Below are positions 6,782 to 12,398 of a DNA stretch of 17,465 nucleotides, piece after piece (positions within the stretch are counted from its first letter, which is position 1; every line of letters begins with the position of its first letter). The position numbers and the translations under genes are program-made. The notes beneath the pieces are model-generated. The model ran no database searches and had not been told where the DNA came from. It saw only the letters and a list, made by a program, of their open reading frames with translations. Source of the DNA: DATJPD01 sp036394195 (GTDB taxonomy: Bacteria > Pseudomonadota > Alphaproteobacteria > CACIAM-22H2); assembly GCA_036394195.1 (NCBI GenBank), contig DASWFO010000202.1, forward strand, positions 1 to 17,465, in the 5' to 3' direction.

Positions 6782-7584
6782 GATGGTTCTCCAGCGTGTA
6801 CTGCCGCAAAGACGCCGGCTTCGATCATGCCGGCGATGTTGGTCGGTAAATCGAACTCAGCCGACGCCTCGAGCGCGGCGGCGGCAGCCTCTCCAAACGG
6901 GGTGACCGAGACGAGTTGGGTCAGAAATTCCGCCCCGCCCGGCGGAAGGACCCGCACGGCGACGTCTTGGTCCGGCCGGGTGATCAGCGCATCCTCCGGC
7001 ACGACGTTCCGGATGGCCTGAACGGGTCCGTTGCCGCGGTTCATGACGAAGATCGACACGGCAGGAAACTCGGACCGGACGATCCGCGTCGCCGGATGCG
7101 GCTCGAAGACGGCACTCGCCAGGGCCTCCGGCGGGATCGCAGCGAGCTCCGGCCCTGCCAGGGGCGGCAGGTCGGCGGCATGATAGGCGTCCAACCAAGC
7201 CCGCTCGACGCGCGCGACGTCGGCCAGCCATGGCATCGGTTGGGCGTACTCGTAGGTCTCGATGAAGCGCGGAAAGTCGCGGCCGTACTCGAACAGCAAT
7301 GGCGAGCGCGGCGGCGTGGCTCGGATGTGGAAGCGGGCCATCGCGCGGAAGAAGTCCACGCCCGTGATGCGCTGCGTCGCCGGAAAGACAGCCGCGAGCG
7401 CGTCGATCAGACTGACGGTGACGTTGTTCCGATACACATTGTATCGCTTGACCGCGCCCTTGCCGTTGGGCCCGGTCAAGTCGGCCGGTGTCCCGTAAGC
7501 CGGATCGAACAAGCCCGGGGACAGGACATCGGCATAGGATGGCAGGCCGTGGCCGCCCGCGCGCGCGCGTTCACCTGACAGCAT
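6778..7584 (-). CDS. bufC: DUF2063 protein, BufC-like partner of the MNIO enzyme
   Basis: This 268-residue soluble protein belongs to the DUF2063 (HvfC/BufC) family. The diagnostic N-terminal half is visible: RYNVYRNNVTVSLIDALAAV (46-65 approx.), then FPATQRITG, FFRAMARFHI and PLLFEYGRDFPRFI. The C-terminal half is a second, more variable domain. Members act with DUF692 MNIO enzymes and are thought to recognise or deliver the precursor peptide. I chose ATG 7584, which overlaps the bufB stop by 14 bases; a longer frame to 7800 lies entirely within bufB and encodes arginine/serine-rich nonsense. The order bufA-bufB-bufC-DoxX is the standard one. Confidence 0.88.
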   Translation of the reverse strand: MLSGERARAGGHGLPSYADVLSPGLFDPAYGTPADLTGPNGKGAVKRYNVYRNNVTVSLIDALAAVFPATQRITGVDFFRAMARFHIRATPPRSPLLFEYGRDFPRFIETYEYAQPMPWLADVARVERAWLDAYHAADLPPLAGPELAAIPPEALASAVFEPHPATRIVRSEFPAVSIFVMNRGNGPVQAIRNVVPEDALITRPDQDVAVRVLPPGGAEFLTQLVSVTPFGEAAAAALEASAEFDLPTNIAGMIEAGVFAAVHAGEPS

Positions 7585-8494
7585 GGGCGGGCTCGCGGAT
7601 AATAGGAACGTGGCGGTCGAGAATCGCCTGTGCCGCCATGGCTTCGGCCTGCAGCGCGGGCCATTCGGGGATGCTGCCGTCCCGCTCGACAATCGTTGGA
7701 AGCGGCCCCTGGCGCCGGACGACGATCTCGAACAGGTTCCAGACGCGCTGCGCCACCGGCCGGTCATGGCTGTCGATAAGGAGGGGGTCTCCTTCGTCAT
7801 CGGCCTGCTCTGTATGACCCGCCAAATGGATCTCGCCCACGTGCTCGAGCGGGAAAGCGTCCAGATAGTCGAGCGGGGAATAGCCGTGGTTGGTGGCCGA
7901 AACGAACACGTTGTTCACGTCGAGAAGCAGCCCGCATCCGGTGCGCCGGACGAGCGCGCGGACGAAATCCGTCTCAAGCATGGTCGACGCGCGGAACGCG
8001 ACGTAGGTCGACGGGTTTTCCAGGAGGATCGGCCGGCCGATCGCGGTTTGGACCTCGTCGATATGATCGGCGACGCGGGAGAGCGTGGCCTGCGTGTAGG
8101 GAAGCGGCAGCAGGTCATTGAAATACGTGGTCCCGTGCGTCGACCACGCCAGATGCTCCGAAACCAGCGCCGGTTCGTAGCGCCGGACCAGCGAGCGAAA
8201 CCGGGCGAGGTGCGCAAGGTCGAGCGCCTGCGGGCCCCCGATCGACATGCACACACCGTGCAGCGAGACGGGATAGTCGGTGCGGATGCGCTCGAGCGCA
8301 CGGTGGGCCGGGCCCCCGGCGCCCATGTAATTTTCGGCATGCACTTCGAAGAAGCCGTGCCGGCGTGCTTGCGCCTGGATGGCCGGCAGATGCTGGTGCT
8401 TGAAGCTCGTGCCGGCCAAGCCGGTCACGGAAAATGCCGGAAAGCGGAAACCGTCTGTGCGGAGCGAATCTCCGATGCGTGTGATTGCGTTCAT
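7571..8494 (-). CDS. bufB: DUF692 multinuclear non-heme iron oxidase (MNIO), BufB-like
   Basis: This is a 307-residue TIM-barrel enzyme, the usual size for the family. Conserved metal-ligand segments are seen in order: HAEN (52-55), SLHG (His79), VSEHLAW (Glu113/His114), LLENPS (Glu159), LLDVNN (Asp192, Asn194), EIHLAGH (His223, His227), DSHD (Asp241/His243) and IVERDGSIPE (Glu270). MNIO enzymes use two or three iron atoms to oxidise cysteines of ribosomal peptides; in bufferins the cysteines become thiooxazoles that bind copper. The expected substrate is the product of bufA, whose stop lies 34 bases upstream. The start at ATG 8494 agrees with the family's N-terminus (GLAGTSFKHQH). Confidence 0.94.
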   Translation of the reverse strand: MNAITRIGDSLRTDGFRFPAFSVTGLAGTSFKHQHLPAIQAQARRHGFFEVHAENYMGAGGPAHRALERIRTDYPVSLHGVCMSIGGPQALDLAHLARFRSLVRRYEPALVSEHLAWSTHGTTYFNDLLPLPYTQATLSRVADHIDEVQTAIGRPILLENPSTYVAFRASTMLETDFVRALVRRTGCGLLLDVNNVFVSATNHGYSPLDYLDAFPLEHVGEIHLAGHTEQADDEGDPLLIDSHDRPVAQRVWNLFEIVVRRQGPLPTIVERDGSIPEWPALQAEAMAAQAILDRHVPIIREPAHAVR

Positions 8495-8528
8495 TCTCGT
8501 CTCCGCTTTCCGGCTGGGCGTTATTCGG

Positions 8529-8852
8529 TTAGGCGGGCCGATCGCGCGTCAGCGGTGTCGGGGAACCATGCCGGCCGCCCGGCAGCTGCAACGTCGTGCA
8601 GGTCCCGTGCTGCACGAACCTCCAGGAATTTCCCTGGAAGTCGATGGTCGAGGTGCCCTGGCAGCTGGTGCCGGCGCCCGCGGCGCAGTCGTTCTGTCCC
8701 TTCAGCGAGACGCCGAAGCATTTCTCCTTCCCGGCGGCCTGGGCGGCATCAGCTTCCGCCTTGGTGAGCGGGCCGGCGATTGCGGCCGAGCCCAGTGCTG
8801 CCGTCACGGCAGTGGCCAGAAGCGCCGCGGACAGTTTGTTTCGTACTGACAT
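8529..8852 (-). CDS. bufA: bufferin precursor peptide (DUF2282 family)
   Basis: This 107-residue exported peptide is the likely substrate of the downstream MNIO enzyme. Residues 1-26 are a Sec signal peptide (RNKLSAALLATAVTAAL, cleavage after AIA). The mature part has the DUF2282 pattern KCFGVSLKGQNDCAAGAGTS followed by SCQGTSTIDFQGNSWRF and GTC, giving four cysteines at 45, 56, 64 and 85. Known bufferins of this type are modified on cysteine and sequester copper in the periplasm. The start is ATG 8852, with GGAG 8 bases upstream; an in-frame extension to 9035 would run through the promoter. The C-terminal tail after the last cysteine (about 22 residues, Gly/Pro/Arg) is longer than I expect. 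A SigF-type promoter lies at 8911-8936. Confidence 0.93.
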   Translation of the reverse strand: MSVRNKLSAALLATAVTAALGSAAIAGPLTKAEADAAQAAGKEKCFGVSLKGQNDCAAGAGTSCQGTSTIDFQGNSWRFVQHGTCTTLQLPGGRHGSPTPLTRDRPA

Positions 8853-8910
8853 ATCTCTCACTCCGGTTGGTTGTGGTCGGTCCGTGCGCCGTGTGGCGCA
8901 CAGTCTGACT

Positions 8911-8936
8911 TTCGGGCCTCGTGGTCGTTCGGTTAC
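8911..8936 (-). promoter_or_regulatory. SigF-type ECF promoter for the bufferin operon
   Basis: On the minus strand: GTAACC (8936-8931), 16 bases, CGAA (8914-8911). This is an exact match to the Caulobacter SigF consensus as I know it. The predicted start site would give a leader of about 50 bases to the bufA ATG, which has its own Shine-Dalgarno. Confidence 0.85.
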
Positions 8937-9085
8937 AGCGCATGGATCGCGATCGGTTCCACGTTTGTAATTCTCTGCCACTATCGACGGAGCAGCCCGA
9001 TGGGTGTTGGGCTTCTTGGGCGAGCTTCGCTCCATGGCGACCAGCGGGCCGCCAAGCGCAGATCAAACGCAGCCGAGAAATATCC

Positions 9086-9099
9086 GCCGGACCTCCGGC
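9086..9099 (-). terminator. possible weak terminator after nrsF
   Basis: GCCGGA-CC-TCCGGC is a perfect inverted repeat 10 bases beyond the nrsF stop. On the minus strand it is followed by ATATTTCTC rather than a true T run. It could end the sigF-nrsF transcript or act only as a 3' stem. The hairpin is short. Confidence 0.3.
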
Positions 9100-9108
9100 A
9101 GCCCCGGG

Positions 9109-9750
9109 TCACCAACGGGTCAGGCGCGGCAGCGTAAATCGAGCGAACAGCGTGATGGCGCCGCAGGCGAGCGAATACCAGACCGCGACATAGAGAGGAT
9201 CGTCAAAAGGGCAAGCGAACACGAACACGAAGGCCCCACATGCCGCACCCGCCAAACCCGCGGCTAATGCGGTTCCGTCGAGATCGGTCGGCGCGCCGCG
9301 CTGCATCAGGACGCCAAGGCCGATGACTGGTGGCACGGAAAGAAGCACGACATTGTAGAGACATTGCAGGCCGTGGACCCAATCGAGGCGGCTCATCAGG
9401 GCCGAGAACCCATCGCGCGACGCGTCGAGGAGCCATCCGCTCGCCAAGCACACCGCGATCAGCGCTACGGTCCGGCGGAGGCCCCGACGCGGCGAGCGCG
9501 CCGGATCGAGCGACAGGATTGCGACCGTGCCGCTGACGAGCCCGATGAGCCCGAGACTCGCGAGCTTCCACCAGAATGACGGGAGGTGCATCGCCACCAG
9601 CATGTCCGACCGCATCATGCCCATAACGAAAAACAGGCCGAGCTCGACGGCGCACAGCACAACGAGTGCGAGCGCGTCGCGTCGGACTGACCGGCGACGC
9701 ACCGGTTTCAGCTCGTTCGCAAGGCGGTCAATGAGCGAGTCAGTCCGCAT
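9109..9750 (-). CDS. nrsF: NrsF-family (DUF1109) membrane anti-sigma factor
   Basis: This 213-residue protein has six predicted membrane helices (about 26-48, 60-82, 93-110, 127-148, 160-180, 187-205) and a short cytoplasmic N-terminus that would hold the sigma factor. It matches the DUF1109/NrsF family, which inhibits SigF-type ECF sigma factors until heavy metals or oxidants are sensed. Six cysteines are present (33, 101, 130, 171, 180, 196). Cys130 and Cys180 sit one residue from the positions (131 and 181) that I recall as essential in the Caulobacter protein. The start codon lies inside the end of the sigma gene (11-base overlap), so the two are co-translated. Confidence 0.9.
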   Translation of the reverse strand: MRTDSLIDRLANELKPVRRRSVRRDALALVVLCAVELGLFFVMGMMRSDMLVAMHLPSFWWKLASLGLIGLVSGTVAILSLDPARSPRRGLRRTVALIAVCLASGWLLDASRDGFSALMSRLDWVHGLQCLYNVVLLSVPPVIGLGVLMQRGAPTDLDGTALAAGLAGAACGAFVFVFACPFDDPLYVAVWYSLACGAITLFARFTLPRLTRW

Positions 9751-10333
9751 CGGACTCGCTCCGAAGGAGTGAGGTCAATCGTTTAAGCCCTCGGTGGATA
9801 TTCACCTTGACGAGCGCAGCGGACTGGCCGGTGGCCTTGGATGCTTCTTCGATGCTGAGCCCACGCAGTTTGACGAGGCGGATTACTTGAGATTGTGCCG
9901 GCTTGAGCGTCGCCAGCAACCGTTCGAGAGACCAGGCACTCGTAACGGCCCCTTCGTGATCAGGGACGGGAATGTCGTCGTCCAGTGCCTCCGTTGGTTT
10001 CATCTTCAGGGACCGCAGCGCATCGATCCACTTGTAACGCGCTATGGCCGCGAGCCAGGCGCCAAACGGGCGGGTGGGGTCGTAGGTGTGTCGCTTCTCA
10101 TGGATCGCGATGAGAGTGTCTTGGATCGCATCATCGATCATCGCCTGTGGCAATCGCCGCGCATAATAGCGTTGCAACCAGGCGGCCACCTCGGAGAGGA
10201 GGCGATGATAGGTTGACCCATCGCCCCGCTGAGCCGCGGCCATCATCGCGTCCCACGCGCGGTTATCCGCGCCGGAGCCGCGGGCACTCAACGGCTGCAC
10301 CACGGCGCTGTAGTTTCGAGGCTGCAATGCCAT
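9740..10333 (-). CDS. sigF: ECF RNA polymerase sigma factor, SigF-like
   Basis: This is an ECF sigma factor of 197 residues from ATG 10333. Region 2 includes DDAIQDTLIAIHEKRHTYD and PFGAWLAAIARYKWIDALR (the core-binding and -10-recognising helices). Region 4 is LKPAQSQVIRLVKLRGLSIE followed by EASKATGQSAALVKVNIHRG, the -35-binding helix-turn-helix. The pairing with an NrsF anti-sigma and with bufferin genes identifies it as the SigF type. Two starts are plausible: ATG 10333 (GGAG 7 bases upstream) or TTG 10348 (AGGAGG 5 bases upstream), which would add five residues. A SigF-type promoter at 10378-10403 indicates autoregulation. It is probably released from NrsF by metal or oxidative stress. 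A 33-bp piece of region 2 is repeated at 3984-4016. Confidence 0.92.
   Translation of the reverse strand: MALQPRNYSAVVQPLSARGSGADNRAWDAMMAAAQRGDGSTYHRLLSEVAAWLQRYYARRLPQAMIDDAIQDTLIAIHEKRHTYDPTRPFGAWLAAIARYKWIDALRSLKMKPTEALDDDIPVPDHEGAVTSAWSLERLLATLKPAQSQVIRLVKLRGLSIEEASKATGQSAALVKVNIHRGLKRLTSLLRSESDAD
10036..10068. repeat. 33-bp repeat, copy 2 (inside the sigma factor gene)
   Basis: This segment encodes the PFGAWLAAIAR part of sigma region 2 and matches 3984-4016 at 32 of 33 bases. Because it makes sense as sigma-factor code here, this is the likely source copy and the one at 3984 the derived copy. Confidence 0.75.
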
Positions 10334-10377
10334 CGCCGCACTCCGCAAGTCCCCCTCCTCCCCCCGGATGCAAGGAG

Positions 10378-10403
10378 TTCGGACGGGGCGCAGGGTTGGT
10401 TAC
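10378..10403 (-). promoter_or_regulatory. SigF-type ECF promoter for sigF-nrsF (autoregulation)
   Basis: On the minus strand: GTAACC (10403-10398), 16 bases, CGAA (10381-10378), again exact. The predicted transcript start is about 35-40 bases upstream of the chosen sigF ATG. A positive autoregulatory promoter is normal for ECF sigma/anti-sigma pairs. Confidence 0.82.
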
Positions 10404-10742
10404 GTCATGGCCCGTAATATAGAATTTACCGCACGCCCCGATGGCGAGCAGACCGCACTCGCAATCAGCGATGCTGGAGTAGGCCGTTCGGTCGGCGTGG
10501 CTCGACGCCTGAGGGGCGCTGAACTGCCAGCCGCGAGTGACGTGCTCATACGGCGTTCGCGCAGGGTCAGGACTCTAGCGCCCCAGTGCTCGAATGACCG
10601 CTCCTGCAACGTGACTGACGATCCGCGTGCCAAAGCTGAAGTTCGCTAGGTGCAAAATAGGCACTATGGGCGATGTTGCGGTTTGATGTCATCGGCATTG
10701 ACGCAGTGAAGCGCGATGGAGCCCGCTGTTGCAACGCGATCT
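10404..10742. other. intergenic stretch with no supported gene
   Basis: This is about 340 bases between the sigF promoter and the msrB promoter. Short open frames run on both strands (for example from ATG 10408 on the plus strand, about 80 codons), but none has a recognisable domain, a good ribosome binding site or typical codon use. I see no tRNA-like fold or strong terminator hairpin. Confidence 0.5.
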
Positions 10743-10768
10743 GTAACCGTACGCGATCTCTGAACGTA
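10743..10768 (+). promoter_or_regulatory. SigF-type ECF promoter (one mismatch) for msrB
   Basis: On the plus strand: GTAACC (10743-10748), 16 bases, CGTA (10765-10768), against the consensus CGAA. The -35 element and spacing are exact. It lies about 44 bases upstream of the msrB start and 30 before its AGGAGG. The one-base change in the -10 element predicts weaker activity than the other three sites. Confidence 0.65.
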
Positions 10769-10811
10769 TGTACTAAAACACGCCGTGCGGCCCGACCAGG
10801 AGGCTTACTTG

Positions 10812-11309
10812 GTGATCAGCAGACGACTGCTTATGACGAATGCTGCCGTAGCACTAATGGCGCTCCGCGCCGGTCATTCCAGAGCCGCCGAGGTATTTGC
10901 CGTTACCTACAGCGACGCCGAATGGCGCAAGCGCTTAACCGGCCATCAATTTGCGGTGTTGAGGCGATCCGCGACGGAGCACCCATTCACGAGCCCGCTG
11001 CTGCATGAGAAGCGCCAGGGCAATTATGCCTGCGCCGGTTGCGACCTAGATCTGTTCTCCTCTGAGACGAAATTCGAGAGCGGCACGGGTTGGCCCAGCT
11101 TCTGGGCACCGCTGGAGAACGCCATCGGTACCACAGAGGATAGATTGTTCTGGATGGTGCGCACGGAAGTCCATTGCCGCCGCTGCGGCAGGCATCTCGG
11201 CCATGTTTTTGACGCTGGCCCAGAGCCGACCGGTCTCCGATACTGCATAAATGGCGTCGCTTTAAGCTTCAGGCCGACGAGCAGTGATGCACATCCGCCA
11301 TCGTCATAG
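10812..11309 (+). CDS. msrB: exported peptide-methionine (R)-S-oxide reductase MsrB
   Basis: This enzyme reduces methionine-R-sulfoxide in oxidised proteins. From GTG 10812 it has 165 residues. The start is fixed by AGGAGG at 10798-10803, 8 bases upstream; a longer GTG frame from 10785 would begin before that site. The N-terminus SRRLLMTNAAVALMALRA resembles a twin-arginine signal peptide, so the enzyme probably works in the periplasm. The catalytic domain shows GTGWPSF (91-97), the structural zinc pairs CAGC (74-77) and CRRC (122-125), GHVFDAGPEPTGLRYCIN (130-147) and catalytic Cys145. The usual INSVSL/INSAAL after the catalytic cysteine is INGVAL here. It carries a SigF-type promoter, consistent with repair of periplasmic proteins under metal or oxidant stress. 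Confidence 0.92.
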   Translation: MISRRLLMTNAAVALMALRAGHSRAAEVFAVTYSDAEWRKRLTGHQFAVLRRSATEHPFTSPLLHEKRQGNYACAGCDLDLFSSETKFESGTGWPSFWAPLENAIGTTEDRLFWMVRTEVHCRRCGRHLGHVFDAGPEPTGLRYCINGVALSFRPTSSDAHPPSS

Positions 11310-11361
11310 TGCCCACGCTCCTGTAGCAAGACAACGGCCCGATAGCTAGCCAGGGGTAAAA

Positions 11362-11526
11362 ATGACACGCGGCGCCATGATTGCCGCCGCCGGACTCACA
11401 GCGGTCGCCCTTCCCGCGCTCGCGCAAGCGCAAGTCAATCAACACGGCTACTCTCGGGCGCCAAGCCGCAGTCATCGGACGTCCGTCAACGCGCAGCCGG
11501 CGCGTTCTCCCAACACGCGACCGTGA
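11362..11526 (+). CDS. small exported peptide, unknown function
   Basis: This is a 54-residue open frame with AGGGG 6 bases before the ATG. The first 23 residues look like a signal peptide: MTRGAMIAAAGLTAVALPAL followed by AQA and AQV. The mature part is about 30 residues, rich in Ser, Arg, Asn, Pro and His (QHGYSRAPSRSHRT), and has no cysteine. It starts 52 bases after msrB, so it may be co-transcribed with it. I recognise no family. It could be a small stress peptide or the degraded start of a larger secreted protein. Confidence 0.5.
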   Translation: MTRGAMIAAAGLTAVALPALAQAQVNQHGYSRAPSRSHRTSVNAQPARSPNTRP

Positions 11527-11617
11527 TGACGCGGCCGCGTAACGTCCGCGCCGCGCTCGCGAATGACGGAATGAGGTCGTGATATCGACCAACATCCCAT
11601 GGCGATAGGAGGGAACG

Positions 11618-11821
11618 ATGACGGAAATCAGCGAGCTCTCGCGACGAGACGCCGTCGAAGCGTCGCTTACAAAAAAATTCGCGGCTGACGAGCGCTGGCC
11701 CATCGGTAGGCCGGCACTGGCAGCCCTCGTTGACATGGGACTTTCGAACGAGGCGATCGCTGCCTACTTCTCTGTTGGCGCTCCGCTCGTGGCTTCTTTG
11801 CGGCAGGACTACGGCCTGTAG
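11618..11821 (+). CDS. small hypothetical protein, possibly helix-turn-helix
   Basis: This 67-residue protein has a strong ribosome binding site (AGGAGGG, 11607-11613, 4 bases before the ATG), which makes it a likely real gene. The N-terminal third is charged (SELSRRDAVEASLTKKF). The C-terminal half, RPALAALVDMGLSNEAIAAY followed by FSVGAPLVASLRQDYGL, has the helix-turn-helix rhythm of small DNA-binding proteins (helix, GLSNEAIA turn, second helix ending in LR). That reading is inference from pattern only. It follows the small exported peptide and has no partner gene that explains it. Confidence 0.6.
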   Translation: MTEISELSRRDAVEASLTKKFAADERWPIGRPALAALVDMGLSNEAIAAYFSVGAPLVASLRQDYGL

Positions 11822-12047
11822 TTAAGTGACAGCCCCATTCCGGCCTTTGGCGGGCCGATCGGTTCGGCGCGGCTTATCCCTCGGCCGGATCTGCTACGTC
11901 GGTCGATCTTCCGACATCCGCTCACCGATTTACCGCCCCACTACTTCGGTCAGTCAGCGCCCGCAATCGGACGAAAACAGCGCCGGTCACCAGTCCCACC
12001 CTACGGTTTGGAAATCTTGGCATCGCGGTGTATTTCAGAGAGTGCCG

Positions 12048-12227
12048 ATGCCGAAACCTACGGACCCCTGGAGAGGATCGGGCGACCCGGTGAAACCGAT
12101 CGAGGCGGAGGCCATCCTGGGCCAGGTCCAGGCCTTCGCCCGGCAGGCCCGCGTCGCCACGCCCACGATCGACGTCATCCTGCCGCTGCTGCGCGGCCTC
12201 GACCGGGCGCTGCGCGGCGGAGGTTGA
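12048..12227 (+). pseudogene. C-terminal remnant of a 2-dehydropantoate 2-reductase (ApbA/PanE family)
   Basis: The 59 residues from ATG 12048 look like the final helices of ketopantoate reductase: KPIEAEAILGQVQAFARQAR (16-35 approx.) then VATPTIDVILPLLRGLDRAL. Family members end in a similar pattern (a short loop, then P-x-E-x-x-A-hydrophobic helix, then TPT/TPV and a last helix). The NADP-binding N-terminal domain of about 240 residues is missing, and the same frame upstream to 11826 reads as non-coding sequence. It is therefore probably a 3' fragment left after a deletion or rearrangement. An independent small protein that shares this helix pattern is the alternative. Confidence 0.5.
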
Positions 12228-12278
12228 CGGCGCCACGCCCCGCCGTCATCTAGTTGATGAGTTCCGATCCTTTTTCCC

Positions 12279-12343
12279 TCGTCACCCCGGACGAGCGCAT
12301 GGACCCCGGCTCGCGCGGCTGAGCCGCTTGGCCGGGGTGACGA
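12279..12343. repeat. inverted repeat with 12-bp arms, possibly a dispersed palindromic element
   Basis: TCGTCACCCCGG (12279-12290) is matched exactly in inverse by CCGGGGTGACGA (12332-12343), with a 41-base centre that itself contains GCGGC-TGA-GCCGC. Similar GTCACCCCGG palindromes are scattered between genes in Bradyrhizobium-type genomes, so this may be a REP- or MITE-like element. It follows the reductase remnant and precedes the molybdoenzyme gene, so it could also act as a terminator for transcripts coming from the left. Confidence 0.6.
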
Positions 12344-12398
12344 CTAAGGATGTCCTGCACTGGGTGTCATCTGTCAGAGTCGCACCACTAGGAACCGC

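Noticed and set aside
6204..6809. Upstream extension of the DoxX-NADH dehydrogenase gene to give 939 residues
   Set aside because: The added 202 residues are an out-of-frame reading of the separate DoxX gene. A clear Shine-Dalgarno sits before ATG 6203.
7583..8767. 394-codon plus-strand frame across bufB and bufA
   Set aside because: It is antisense to two genes with diagnostic family motifs; the translation has no recognisable domain.
10408..10649. 80-codon plus-strand frame between sigF and msrB
   Set aside because: No ribosome binding site, no recognised domain, and it begins within bases of the sigF promoter. It is left as unassigned intergenic DNA.
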